From the NCBI RefSeq assembly GCF_003182255.1, contig NZ_QGTQ01000001.1, forward strand, positions 124,001 to 188,000: a stretch of 64,000 nt of DNA, given 5' to 3'. The notes beneath the pieces were generated by a model. The model was not told the DNA's origin, did not search any database, and worked only from the letters and a program-made list of their open reading frames with translations. Origin of the DNA: Paenibacillus cellulosilyticus. GTDB lineage: Bacteria > Bacillota > Bacilli > Paenibacillales > Paenibacillaceae. This document shows positions 8,734 through 17,835 of the stretch, one piece after another; position 1 is the stretch's first letter, and each line of letters starts with the position of its first letter. A program made the position numbers and the translations under genes.

Positions 8734-10880
8734 CTGCGCCATACTCCTTCCCCAAGCTGCCACACTGCGATGAGCACGCAGCCGATAGCTGCTCCTAAGC
8801 AGAGGCCGAGCAGATCACGAATCAACGATATTTGTAAAGGTGTATGAATGTGAGCAAATGTATCTACCATCGACAGCTGGCCAATGGAGCCTACAATAAC
8901 CAATACCCATGCTGCGCGATAACGAAGCGCCAAGAACAAACCAAGCAGCAGCAATGGATGCGCTAGCAAGAACTCCTTCGATCTCGGACGAACGCCGAAT
9001 GTCGTCTCCAACGTATTACGCATCATCATTTCGAGCGAAGACGCTTGTCCTTCGTTACCTGTTCTCGACAAGTAGTACAGCCCTACAACACCTAACACCG
9101 CTACTACGATCACCCAGAACACCGTAATCTGAATGGACAGCAGCTTGCGGATATTCTCAAGCACCGACGAGCCCATGTACAGGAACAGATACAGTGCGAC
9201 GAGGAAAATCGGCGCGAGGTGCAGCAGGCTAACGCCGCGGAATTGCTCCAACAGCAAGCTGTACGTAATATTGTTCAACAAACCAAATACATACGGAATG
9301 CCTAACATGGAGATCAAGCTGGCGAAGACGAAGAGCGTAATCGCGTTGCCAAACCGTTGTCCGGCAGGAATTCCGTTAAAAATCCATTTGATGCGGCCGA
9401 TACCAAACACATCACCCAGCAGCGATGTCCATTTCGTATAACGACCAGTCGCACCTTCAAATCCTGCGGCCGATTGCGCCACCGATTGCGAGCGATTATT
9501 GCCGCTCCATTCGCCACCGACGTTGCGACGGTTACCTTCGGTACGTCTGCGGATTACATTCAACACCCAGATGAGCGCTAATGTTGGTGCACTGATTGCA
9601 GCGCCTAATGCCAAACCTTGCTCAAGCGTCGACTTGGATAGGACATAAAGTCCGCCGCTGCCGATCACGCCAAGCACGAATGCGATAATCGTAAGCCAGT
9701 TCGCAAAGGCACCAATTAGCAGCGCAATCATGCTTACTGCACCAAGGCATACGATTGCTTTAGCTGCTTTCGTCCAGCTTGGATGATCCACATCAAACGG
9801 CTCAGCCGGACCTGGCGAGAAGCCGAAATCAGCAAGCTTCTGAATCGTGCCATCTGGCCCTTGAAGCGCCGCAACAAGCTTATCCAGCGGGTCAACGACA
9901 CCGCCTTTATCCAAGCTGCGGCTTGCACCAGCATTCAGATAGAACATGCGGATATTGCGGTCTTTCGCAGCAAGCAGGAACCGATCCTTCAACGTTTCAG
10001 GCGAAATCGTTGCCGCTAGTGCGCTTGGAATCGAATGGAGCCTTACAACATTATAGTCTGTCAAATAAGCAAGCGTATTAAAGCCGCTCTGCGGTGACTT
10101 CAATCCTTCGATCGCCGCAATGCCGATGCCCTCTTCCTTCAGAAGTGCGGCAAAGGAGTTCAAGCTGTGCAGTTCGGCATTGTCATTGAAGCCCTTCACT
10201 GCGGAGCCATCAAACAAGATACGATCTACACCATAGCTTTTGAACTGCTCCAACAGCGCGCGCACTTCTGTTTCGTTATACGGGCGAATTCGATCCGAGA
10301 TACGAGGCAAAATTCGGAAGCCCGCTGCGTGGATTCGATCCATCGCAATAGGGTCCGGATCCATCGAGATAAGCGTTGCCGTCTCGATCGGCGCGCTGAT
10401 TTGAAGACCCGAACGACCATCCATCGCCCATGGAGAGACGGAGATGCCTGCTCGTTCGAAGGCCGACGTAATAAGAGGCTTAAGCGCTTGCTCCTCTTCA
10501 TTGCCGGCAAACAAGACATACGTTTCGTTCAGACCCAAATTAGGCGCCTTGCCCTGAAGTAGAGCAAGCTGCGATTGGTTGTATACATTCAATCGCTTTG
10601 CAGTAACGAGATCATCCAGCGTCGCTTCGAAAACAGCCATTGTCGTTACGCCAGCTGCCTTCATTTGCTCCAATTGTTTATCGATAAATGCAGCCGGATT
10701 GTATTGATACGAGGCAACAAGCTCAATATCTTTATAGTTCATTACATATTCAACCTGCTTGGACGTGCCCTCCATCTGCCACCGCAGCACACCCAGGGGC
10801 AATGCAGCGACTACACCAACTAAGGCAAGCGTCCACAGCACGGCTTTAAATTTGCGGTTCCATTGCTGCCATTGAAGCAC
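8697..10880 (-). CDS. DUF5693-like polytopic membrane protein
   Basis: A 727-residue protein with one N-terminal membrane segment (~12-30), a soluble domain of about 350 residues outside it, and a C-terminal half with roughly eight to ten membrane segments. It resembles the DUF5693 family found beside csaB in Paenibacillus and relatives; no activity is established. The extracytoplasmic part has (beta/alpha)-like stretches such as VDRILFDGSAVKGFND and GIAAIEGLKSP, recalling TIM-barrel enzymes, but I see no catalytic signature. The GTG start at 10880 has AAGGAG nine nt upstream. Its position between pgcA and csaB, overlapping csaB, suggests a role in making, modifying or exporting the cell-wall polymer (inference). 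Confidence 0.75.
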   Translation of the reverse strand: MLQWQQWNRKFKAVLWTLALVGVVAALPLGVLRWQMEGTSKQVEYVMNYKDIELVASYQYNPAAFIDKQLEQMKAAGVTTMAVFEATLDDLVTAKRLNVYNQSQLALLQGKAPNLGLNETYVLFAGNEEEQALKPLITSAFERAGISVSPWAMDGRSGLQISAPIETATLISMDPDPIAMDRIHAAGFRILPRISDRIRPYNETEVRALLEQFKSYGVDRILFDGSAVKGFNDNAELHSLNSFAALLKEEGIGIAAIEGLKSPQSGFNTLAYLTDYNVVRLHSIPSALAATISPETLKDRFLLAAKDRNIRMFYLNAGASRSLDKGGVVDPLDKLVAALQGPDGTIQKLADFGFSPGPAEPFDVDHPSWTKAAKAIVCLGAVSMIALLIGAFANWLTIIAFVLGVIGSGGLYVLSKSTLEQGLALGAAISAPTLALIWVLNVIRRRTEGNRRNVGGEWSGNNRSQSVAQSAAGFEGATGRYTKWTSLLGDVFGIGRIKWIFNGIPAGQRFGNAITLFVFASLISMLGIPYVFGLLNNITYSLLLEQFRGVSLLHLAPIFLVALYLFLYMGSSVLENIRKLLSIQITVFWVIVVAVLGVVGLYYLSRTGNEGQASSLEMMMRNTLETTFGVRPRSKEFLLAHPLLLLGLFLALRYRAAWVLVIVGSIGQLSMVDTFAHIHTPLQISLIRDLLGLCLGAAIGCVLIAVWQLGEGVWRRWVRPAIVKYAE

Positions 10881-10893
10881 TGATGTTCTCTCC

Positions 10894-12606
10894 TTATGCT
10901 AGTTGATCGACGCGCTCCATAACAGCGGTCGTAAGACGCTCGAGATTCGCTGCTGCCTCATCAGGAGACTGACCGCGAACAGCAAAATAGATTTTGATCT
11001 TCGGTTCCGTTCCAGAAGGACGCAGGCAGAACCAGGAGCCATCGGAGAGCAGGAACTTCAATACGTTCTCAGCTGGAAGACCATCCAATCCCAAGCTGTA
11101 ATCAAGCACGGACTCTACGCTAGTACCTGCAACTTCAGTTGGCGGGCTCGTACGCCAGTTTTCCATAATGGCGCCAATCTTTTGAACACCATCAAGACCT
11201 TTCAGTGTACGTGATTGCAAGCCTTCCAGGTACGTGCCGTATTGAGCGTACAGCTCAAGCAGTACGTCATACAGCGTTTTACCTTGGCTCTTATAGTATG
11301 CCGCTGCTTCGCAAATCAATAAGGAAGCAACTACCGCGTCTTTATCGCGTGCATAGGTACCGGTCAGGTAACCGTAGCTTTCCTCATAACCAAACAGGAA
11401 CGTGCGCTCGCCCGTTTGTTCGTACTGCGTCATTTTCTCGCCGATGTATTTGAAGCCCGTCAGCGTATTCGTCACATCTGCACCGAACGAACGCGCAATA
11501 TCTGCGCCCATCTCGCTTGTTACGATCGTTTTGACGACAATACCGTTGGATGGCAGTGTACCTTTCTCACGAAGCTGGCTCAGCAGGTAGTACACCATGA
11601 TCGCACCGGATTGGTTGCCGGACAGCACAACGTACTCGCCGTTCGTATTTTTAACTACAGCACCCATCCGGTCAGCATCGGGGTCCGTACCGATAATAAT
11701 ATCCGCATCGACTTCTTTCGCTAGTAGAATAGCCTTCGTGAACGCTTCGCGCTCTTCCGGATTCGGCGACTTCACCGTGCTGAAATAGCCGTCTGGCTGC
11801 TCTTGTTCAGGAACGATGTGCACATTGCTGAAGCCCGCTTTCGCCAGTACGCCGCGCACAGGCAAGTTACCTGAACCGTGCAGCGGTGTGAAAACAACCG
11901 AAACACGTTCGCCAAGACCGCCCTTCAGCAGTTCTGGATTAACGCTGCATGCTGCAACCGTATCGATGAACTGTTCGTCCGCCTCTTCGCCCAGCCAGCG
12001 CAGCAGTCCTTGAGCCTCTGCCTGCTCGCGCGAAATCGTACGCACTTGCTCGAAGCTCGTTACTTGTTGAATAAGACCAATCGCCTGCTCCGCCTCGTGA
12101 GGCACCAACTGGCAGCCATCTTGGTTATAAGCTTTATATCCGTTATATTCAGGCGGGTTGTGGCTTGCAGTAATTACAATGCCGGCAGTAGCTTTCAGCG
12201 CGCGCACCGAGAACGACAGCTGCGGCGTTGGACGCAGCGATGGGAACAAATACGTCGTAATGCCATTCGCTGCAAGGACGAGTGCTGCATCTAGAGCAAA
12301 CTCTGGTGAATTGTTACGGGAGTCATGTGCGATAACGACAGAAGGTTCCGCTGGCTTCTGTGACAAAATCCAATCAGCCAGACCTTGCGTTGCTTTACCA
12401 ACTGTGTAAGCATTCATTCGATTCGTTCCTGCGCCCATAACACCGCGAAGTCCACCTGTACCGAACTCCAAATCGCGATAGAAACGATCAACAATTTCGG
12501 TTTCGTTGCCCGCAATGGTGCGAAGCTCGTTTTTCGTCTCCTCACCAATCGCTGGATCGTCAAGCCATTCCTCATACTTTGCTAATGCTGCAGCATTTAC
12601 CGACAT
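10894..12606 (-). CDS. pgcA: Alpha-phosphoglucomutase (phospho-sugar mutase)
   Basis: A 570-residue alpha-D-phosphohexomutase interconverting glucose-6-phosphate and glucose-1-phosphate, which feeds UDP-glucose for glycolipid and cell-wall polymer synthesis. Conserved elements appear in order: GTGGLRGVMGAGTNRMN (~49-64), phosphoserine loop TASHNPPEYNGYK with Ser148, metal-binding GTDPDADRMG (~310), sugar-binding FGYEESYGYL (~410) and phosphate-binding RPSGTEPKIKIYF near the end. Length and motifs match PgcA of B. subtilis. The ATG follows AGAGAGGA. The stop lies 13 nt before the DUF5693 gene, indicating one transcript with csaB, tagA and perhaps tagO. Confidence 0.93.
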   Translation of the reverse strand: MSVNAAALAKYEEWLDDPAIGEETKNELRTIAGNETEIVDRFYRDLEFGTGGLRGVMGAGTNRMNAYTVGKATQGLADWILSQKPAEPSVVIAHDSRNNSPEFALDAALVLAANGITTYLFPSLRPTPQLSFSVRALKATAGIVITASHNPPEYNGYKAYNQDGCQLVPHEAEQAIGLIQQVTSFEQVRTISREQAEAQGLLRWLGEEADEQFIDTVAACSVNPELLKGGLGERVSVVFTPLHGSGNLPVRGVLAKAGFSNVHIVPEQEQPDGYFSTVKSPNPEEREAFTKAILLAKEVDADIIIGTDPDADRMGAVVKNTNGEYVVLSGNQSGAIMVYYLLSQLREKGTLPSNGIVVKTIVTSEMGADIARSFGADVTNTLTGFKYIGEKMTQYEQTGERTFLFGYEESYGYLTGTYARDKDAVVASLLICEAAAYYKSQGKTLYDVLLELYAQYGTYLEGLQSRTLKGLDGVQKIGAIMENWRTSPPTEVAGTSVESVLDYSLGLDGLPAENVLKFLLSDGSWFCLRPSGTEPKIKIYFAVRGQSPDEAAANLERLTTAVMERVDQLA

Positions 12607-12726
12607 CTATAAACCATTCCTCTCTCCCTGTGTTCGCCAATGGCGCCGACCTTTGCGTCGTTCTCTATATAGTTCGTCATGATAGAAGCACTTATTAGAT
12701 ACTGCTGGAAAATTAATTTGTTGCGT

Positions 12727-13158
12727 TTAGGATGGGTCGGACAACGCGAACATGATGCCGCCTTCGGCAACAACTTTATCATCCACCTTCGCAACGGCAT
12801 GCCCTTTACCGATTTTGCCCTTCAAGCGCGTAATCTCCACTTCAAGACGCAGCGTATCGCCTGGCGTTACTTGACCGCGGAAACGGAATTCATCGATACC
12901 TGCGAAAAAGGCGAGTCTGCCGCGATTTTCTTCCATCTTCAGAATAGCAACGGCACCCACCTGCGCCAGTGCCTCAACGATAAGTACGCCAGGCATTACC
13001 GGATAGCCTGGGAAGTGGCCGGCAAAGAACGGTTCGTTCATTGTGACATTTTTGATGCCGACAGCACGTTTGCCTTCCTCCAATTCAAGGACGCGGTCTA
13101 CGAGCAGAAACGGCTGACGGTGGGGAATAATTTGTTGAATTTCATTAATATCGAGCAT
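12727..13158 (-). CDS. fabZ: 3-hydroxyacyl-ACP dehydratase FabZ
   Basis: A 143-residue hot-dog-fold dehydratase of type II fatty-acid synthesis that converts 3-hydroxyacyl-ACP to trans-2-enoyl-ACP. The family start [23 protein letters not shown] is clear. The catalytic pair is His48 in [11 protein letters not shown] and Glu62 in [10 protein letters not shown]. The frame stays open to 13200, but the ATG at 13158 has GGAGG at seven nt and gives the normal family length. In B. subtilis fabZ (ywpB) also lies close to flhP and mbl. A 120-nt gap separates it from pgcA. Confidence 0.95.
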   Translation of the reverse strand: MLDINEIQQIIPHRQPFLLVDRVLELEEGKRAVGIKNVTMNEPFFAGHFPGYPVMPGVLIVEALAQVGAVAILKMEENRGRLAFFAGIDEFRFRGQVTPGDTLRLEVEITRLKGKIGKGHAVAKVDDKVVAEGGIMFALSDPS

Positions 13159-13272
13159 GTATGTACCTCCAGTTTTGAAATAACCCCCTAAGCGGGGCAT
13201 AATCTAGGAAAACCGTGACAACCTAATCCTATCCTGCGCGGAAACTGCAGTTCGCGAAGGTTAAGATAAGGG

Positions 13273-13314
13273 AGCTCGTCTATAGTCGGCCCGAAGCGCC
13301 GAGTGGGACGAGCT
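13273..13314 (-). terminator. Hairpin downstream of pgsA, possible terminator
   Basis: An 8-bp outer stem (AGCTCGTC with GACGAGCT) encloses a GC-rich inner stem. The minus-strand tail is not T-rich; the plus-strand tail (TTCTTTGTATTT) is better, so its direction is uncertain. Confidence 0.4.
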
Positions 13315-13354
13315 TCTTTGTATTTGCATATGCGAATTCGCATGATGTTCCAGT

Positions 13355-13930
13355 CTATAACTCGCGCGTATTGCCAGATCGATTCGTCGGTTTATCGAGC
13401 GGCGCTTCACCATTTTCCTCTTGATCGCGATTGATGGCGAAGATCTTGATCATGTACATGACCGAGGTGACAAAGGAGAAGACGACCACACACCATAGGT
13501 ACGTCCTAGCGAACGATACTTCGAAGAAAATAAACAGAATAGCAAAGTACAGCAGCACTGTTGTCAGCTTACCCATCCAATTCGCAGGCACCGTCTTGCG
13601 TCCGCTGAAATGAAAAGCAGCCGAGCCAGCGATCATCCCCAGATCTCGCACGAACATGAGAATGGCAGCCACAAGTGGAATGTGATCGGTCAACAGCAGT
13701 GAAAGAATGACCGTTCCGAGCATGAGCTTATCCGCAAGCGGATCAAGCATTGCGCCGACCGTCGTAATCTGACCCCTTTTACGCGCGATATACCCATCCA
13801 ATACGTCTGTCATTCCAGCAGCAACGATAACGACAAACGCCGGTATCATCCGCTCTCCTCCCGCAAACACAACAATATAAACCGGTATGAGAAGAAACCG
13901 CAATACGGTGAGCATATTCGGAAGATTCAA
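13355..13930 (-). CDS. pgsA: CDP-diacylglycerol-glycerol-3-phosphate 3-phosphatidyltransferase
   Basis: Integral membrane enzyme making phosphatidylglycerol-phosphate, the first committed step to phosphatidylglycerol and cardiolipin. The CDP-alcohol phosphatidyltransferase signature D-G-x2-A-R-x8-G-x3-D-x3-D is complete (Asp45, Gly46, Ala49, Arg50, Gly59, Asp63, Asp67 counted from the TTG). I chose the TTG at 13930, preceded by AAAGGA, because the protein then starts NLPNMLTVLRF as the family does; the frame opens 14 codons earlier at 13972. About five membrane segments and a charged C-terminus are visible. The usual pgsA neighbours (cinA, recA) are not here, so this may be a second copy. Confidence 0.92.
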   Translation of the reverse strand: MNLPNMLTVLRFLLIPVYIVVFAGGERMIPAFVVIVAAGMTDVLDGYIARKRGQITTVGAMLDPLADKLMLGTVILSLLLTDHIPLVAAILMFVRDLGMIAGSAAFHFSGRKTVPANWMGKLTTVLLYFAILFIFFEVSFARTYLWCVVVFSFVTSVMYMIKIFAINRDQEENGEAPLDKPTNRSGNTREL

Positions 13931-13984
13931 GCGTTCACGTCCTTTACCACCACGAAATGGATAGCACTTCAAAGTTACCCAACC

Positions 13985-14013
13985 ATTATACCTCTACCTA
14001 TTGAAAAATTAAA
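13985..14013 (-). promoter_or_regulatory. Weak candidate SigA promoter for pgsA
   Basis: The minus strand has TATAAT at 13985-13990 and a poor -35 (TTTAAT) 17 nt upstream. The spacing to the TTG start is about 55 nt. Only the -10 is convincing. Confidence 0.3.
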
Positions 14014-14180
14014 CTGACTTGTCGGATTCCCATCACAATGTCGCGCTGCACACCCTTCAATACACAAAATATTAAAGCTTAATGCAAACTGAAAATCTCG
14101 TCTTCACTCTTCATTAATACCCCTCAAATACCGTTATTAAAAAGAAAGAAAATATTTACGAAAGCGAGGTATTATCCTCC

Positions 14181-16367
14181 ATGCTGCACCTATCAATGTT
14201 TAACATGAAGAAGGCACGCACCTTTGTAAGTATGCTTTTGGCGCTTCTCGTGACGATTTCATGTATCCCAAGCCAAGCGCTCGCAGCCGACACGGTTTCC
14301 AGCCTAAGCTTCGACACATCGGCCTCGTCGATCACGATTTACGTATCTGACGACGCTTATTATTTGAACCTGTACGCGACTTTATCGGATTCAACCACTC
14401 AGACCGACGTAACCGACTCCGCATCCTGGAAGTCTTCTAACACGGCTGTCGCTAAAGTCAGCCTCGGCGTCATTACTGGCGTTTCCGCAGGAACGGCTAA
14501 AATTAGCGCTACCTACGGCGGCTACACAAAATCGATTACCGTCAATGTCGAGTATGTATTTGATTCCGTCGCGATTACGCAGGTAGGTTCTTCAACTCCC
14601 GCAAACGCTGAAGTCAAAGTCTCAATGGGCGACACGATCGAATATTCGCTAGTCGGCACCAAATCAACCGTCAGCAGCGACATTGCATCGGAGGACGTCA
14701 GCTGGTCGAGCTCCAATACAGCCGTCGCCACTATCGAGGAAGGCGAGTTGACGCTGCTTGCAGAAGGCACGACAACCATCACCGCCGCCTACAAAGGCAA
14801 AACGAGCAAGGTGAAGCTGACCGTCTCTTCTCCTTACAAATCGATCACGCTGTCCGATACGGACCTGATCGAATTCACGGTCGGTGACTCGGATTATCCG
14901 CTCGTAGCCCTCGCAACGCTGCAGGACGGCACGACATCCATTATAACGGAAGATGCCGAGTGGACCTCCTCTAACACGACGGTCGCTAAGGTCGAAGATG
15001 GCGTCATAACGCCAGGAAGCACGGGCACAGCAACCATTACGGTATCGCATCTCGGCGCTACCGATTCCGTCACCGTTGCCGTGCGCGCTGGCTCGCAGAC
15101 GCTGAAGCTGACGCCCAGCAAGAACCAAGTCATGCAACTAAGTGACAGCCCACTGACACTGACGGCGCAGGCGCTGGAATATAGCAATTCGACGACGGAT
15201 GTCACAAGCTCTGCAGAATGGACATCGTCGGATGTTATGGTTGCTACCGTATCCAAAGGTATTGTAACACCGAAGGGTACTGGCACGACGACGATTACCG
15301 TAACCTACAAAGGTACCCAGCGATCCCTGACTGTTACGGTTTACCCAACAGTATCGGATTTATCGATTGACGAGGACGATCAAACGATCGAAACGTATTT
15401 GGAGCAAACAGGCTCTCTGCCGGAGGTGCTGGCGAAGTCGTTTAGCGGCGACGAGGTAACTGTCACGTCTCTGCTGAATTGGGAATCAAGCAACGAGTCG
15501 GTTGTCACTGTAGAAGACGGTAAGTGGAAAGCGGTTGGCACCGGTACGGCTACACTGACCGGGTCCATCAACGGCTATTCCATTGACGTTAAGATTAATG
15601 TGTCAGGAAAGCCGCTGACGCTGCTCGTCGATTCCAGCACGCTTAGCATGATCATCGGAACGGAATACGCTTATCCTACCGTGACCCTCGTCTATGAAAA
15701 CGGCGATGAAGCGGACGTAACGGATAAAATCACATGGAAATCTTCGTCAACCAATCTTGTCGTCAAATCGTCCACGTTAAAGGGACTCGCTTCATCGAAT
15801 GCTACATTGACTGGTTCGTATTTAGGGAAAACGGTCAAAATTAGCGCAACAATTGAAGAAGAAGTCGTCAAGCTTGTTGCAGACCCAACGAGTCTGACGC
15901 TCAATCCGAAGAAGTCGAAGTCGATTAAGGTCAAAGCGTTCTATAAGAGCGGTAAGAGCTCCATTGTAAGCACAAAAGTAAGCTGGAGCATAACCGACGA
16001 GGCAGTCGCTGAGTTCTCGGGCAAAAATACGGTTAAAGCGCTCAGCAAAGGAACTGCCGTTATTACAGGCACTTATCAGAGTAAAACAGTGACGATTACA
16101 CTCTCCGTCGTACCGAAGCTGAAGACACTCGTCTTGTCGGAGAAATCGTTGAAACTCGGAATCGGCGAGACGAAGACGTTGAAGCTGAAAGCATTCTACG
16201 ATGACGGAACATACATCGATCAAACCGCCAACGCCGAATGGACAAGCTCGAACGTGAGCGTTGTCACTGTCGATAGCGGTATTCTCGTAACGAAAGCTAA
16301 GGGCTCCGCATCGATTAAGGCGAAAGTCGAAGGCAAGACGATTACGCTTCGCGTAACCGTAAAATAG
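14181..16367 (+). CDS. Secreted protein of eight Ig-like (BIG2) repeats
   Basis: A 728-residue exported protein. The signal peptide runs to about residue 36 (core VSMLLALLVTISCIPSQALA). Eight BIG2-type repeats of ~80-90 residues follow, each with the pattern W-x-S-S-N/D-x-x-V-A-x-V, then G-x-x-x-G-x-A-x-I-T, ending in a beta strand. There is no SLH, LPXTG or enzyme domain, so it is either released or held by interactions not visible here. BIG2 domains are common in adhesins and as spacers in surface enzymes. The ATG at 14181 has GAGG about 11 nt upstream; an ATG eight codons later (MKKARTF) is a possible alternative. It is the only plus-strand gene in the first 26 kb and has its own terminator. 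Confidence 0.85.
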   Translation: MLHLSMFNMKKARTFVSMLLALLVTISCIPSQALAADTVSSLSFDTSASSITIYVSDDAYYLNLYATLSDSTTQTDVTDSASWKSSNTAVAKVSLGVITGVSAGTAKISATYGGYTKSITVNVEYVFDSVAITQVGSSTPANAEVKVSMGDTIEYSLVGTKSTVSSDIASEDVSWSSSNTAVATIEEGELTLLAEGTTTITAAYKGKTSKVKLTVSSPYKSITLSDTDLIEFTVGDSDYPLVALATLQDGTTSIITEDAEWTSSNTTVAKVEDGVITPGSTGTATITVSHLGATDSVTVAVRAGSQTLKLTPSKNQVMQLSDSPLTLTAQALEYSNSTTDVTSSAEWTSSDVMVATVSKGIVTPKGTGTTTITVTYKGTQRSLTVTVYPTVSDLSIDEDDQTIETYLEQTGSLPEVLAKSFSGDEVTVTSLLNWESSNESVVTVEDGKWKAVGTGTATLTGSINGYSIDVKINVSGKPLTLLVDSSTLSMIIGTEYAYPTVTLVYENGDEADVTDKITWKSSSTNLVVKSSTLKGLASSNATLTGSYLGKTVKISATIEEEVVKLVADPTSLTLNPKKSKSIKVKAFYKSGKSSIVSTKVSWSITDEAVAEFSGKNTVKALSKGTAVITGTYQSKTVTITLSVVPKLKTLVLSEKSLKLGIGETKTLKLKAFYDDGTYIDQTANAEWTSSNVSVVTVDSGILVTKAKGSASIKAKVEGKTITLRVTVK

Positions 16368-16379
16368 GACATCAGAACA

Positions 16380-16428
16380 GCCGCGGTGAATGCCATGTAG
16401 AATGGCATTCACCGCGGCCTTTTTTGTT
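16380..16428 (+). terminator. Strong Rho-independent terminator after the BIG2 gene
   Basis: A perfect 17-bp GC-rich stem with a five-nt loop (16380-16418) is followed by CTTTTTTGTTG on the plus strand, 12 nt after the stop codon. Confidence 0.93.
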
Positions 16429-16491
16429 GTACCCAGCACCTATTTTTCCTTTTCTGACATCTGGGGGATCGCTTCGCCAGTGAGATCTAGT

Positions 16492-16525
16492 AAAAAAGAA
16501 GCTGATGATTGCTCACCAGCTTCTT
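16492..16525 (-). terminator. Rho-independent terminator ending the flhO-flhP-16609 transcript
   Basis: A 13-bp stem (AAGAAGCTG arms, one G-U pair) with GCAA loop is followed on the minus strand by TTTTTT. It faces the BIG2-gene terminator, so the two converging transcripts are insulated. Confidence 0.88.
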
Positions 16526-16608
16526 TCACATATTGTGTGACCACTTTTCAATGCTCTCATGAATGACGAGCCTTTTACTGCGTTCGCACCGTTAAACGAT
16601 AAGCCCCG

Positions 16609-16968
16609 TTACTCATTAGAAAACATGAGGTCGTACACATGCTTCCATGTCTCCAGTTGGAAAACCTCGCCCTTCGGCTGATGGCCGAGAACGGTATAAC
16701 CCACGTACATGCCTGCAACAATGGCCCAGAACAATAACACCGGCACGACGAACCAACGCAGCACTCTCAGCACCGGATTACGTTTCTTCCTGCGCTTCAC
16801 CTGCTTGCCAGAAGACTTAGCAGATTGAGGCCGCTCTGATGGCTTATCATCGGACACCGAACGCTCCTGGACAGGCGTACGCCGAGCCCCTTCCGCCTTT
16901 GCCGCAGATGTGCGCATATTGCTGCTTCTGCTGCCTTGGATTGTCGTTGGTTGCCAATCATTACTCAT
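16609..16968 (-). CDS. EpuA-like small membrane protein (often named RNAP subunit beta)
   Basis: A 119-residue protein. A polar, charged N-terminal half (~1-68, ending in KRRKKR) is followed by one membrane segment (VLRWFVVPVLLFWAIVAGMYVGY) and a short outer tail GHQPKGEVFQLETWKHVYDLMF. The tail and topology match the EpuA family (Pfam 'DNA-directed RNA polymerase subunit beta'), whose name comes from automated annotation; nothing here suggests a polymerase role. The gene follows flhP by 20 nt and ends at a terminator, so it is the last gene of the flhO operon. Function unknown. Confidence 0.75.
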   Translation of the reverse strand: MSNDWQPTTIQGSRSSNMRTSAAKAEGARRTPVQERSVSDDKPSERPQSAKSSGKQVKRRKKRNPVLRVLRWFVVPVLLFWAIVAGMYVGYTVLGHQPKGEVFQLETWKHVYDLMFSNE

Positions 16969-16988
16969 ATCGATATATTCAACTCCGT

Positions 16989-17801
16989 TTATGCGCGCAA
17001 GCCATTGGCTAATCCCATTAACGTGTCACTGGAGCTCAGTGCTCGAGAAGTCAGCTGATAGGCGCGCTGCACGTTTATGAGCTCCGTCATCTCGGTCGTT
17101 AAGTCTACGTTCGATTGTTCGAGATAGCCTTGGTGCAAGGAAATATCATTGCCTTCACCGGCATTCACGGTTCTCAACACATCTTCTACATTAACACCAT
17201 CTGCCACAGCATACAAGTTATCTGCCACACTTGTCAGCTGAGAAGGACGCGTAACTTGCAGCAGCTTGAGTCTTCCAATAGACTCAGCTGTGCCATCTTG
17301 CGCGACTGCATCAAGCGTTCCGTCTACATTAACGCGAATGGAATAGTTGGGAGGAATAACGATTGGCTGATCATCCTCACCTATCACTGGATAGCCATCA
17401 CTCGTCGCCAGGAGAGCTGTACCATCACTTTGCAAGGATAATTGGAATGCACCATTGCGCGTATATCCCGTACCTCCAGGCGTCTGTACTTGGAACAGCG
17501 CATCGCCTTCAATCGCAATATCGAACGTGTTGCCCGTCTGCTGCAGCGTACCCTGTGACAGATCAGGCGTAATGCCGAGCATTCTCGAACCCCAGCCCTG
17601 CGTATAGTTCATCGGGGACAAGCGGCCCGGTTCCTTGAAATCATCCGATTGCTGCTTCGCATTCGTCAGCAAATCCTCGAATGAAGCCTCCTTGCGTTTG
17701 TAGCCAACCGTATTCGAATTCGCAATGTTATCCGACATGACATCAAGCTTCTGCTGCAAGCCGCTCATCGATACCATTGCACTAATCATCGATCCGTTCA
17801 C
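16989..17801 (-). CDS. flhP: Flagellar hook-basal body protein FlhP
   Basis: A 270-residue rod/hook family protein. The N-terminal rod domain is NGSMISAMVSMSGLQQKLDVMSDNIANSNTVGYKR; the central beta region contains GTGYTRNGAFQLS; the C-terminal domain is QGYLEQSNVDLTTEMTELINVQRAYQLTSRAL. This is the FlgG/FlhP arrangement of distal-rod proteins, exported by the flagellar type III apparatus. GTG start at 17801 with GGAGG eight nt upstream. It follows flhO by 34 nt. In B. subtilis, FlhO and FlhP form the distal rod, and the order mbl-flhO-flhP is conserved here. Confidence 0.92.
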   Translation of the reverse strand: MNGSMISAMVSMSGLQQKLDVMSDNIANSNTVGYKRKEASFEDLLTNAKQQSDDFKEPGRLSPMNYTQGWGSRMLGITPDLSQGTLQQTGNTFDIAIEGDALFQVQTPGGTGYTRNGAFQLSLQSDGTALLATSDGYPVIGEDDQPIVIPPNYSIRVNVDGTLDAVAQDGTAESIGRLKLLQVTRPSQLTSVADNLYAVADGVNVEDVLRTVNAGEGNDISLHQGYLEQSNVDLTTEMTELINVQRAYQLTSRALSSSDTLMGLANGLRA

Positions 17802-17835
17802 CTGGCAAGCCTCCTTATCCCTACGCTAGTGTAAT

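Noticed and set aside
16609-16968. RNA polymerase beta subunit
   Set aside because: The family name suggests this, but the 119-residue single-helix protein has no polymerase domain; treated as EpuA-like.
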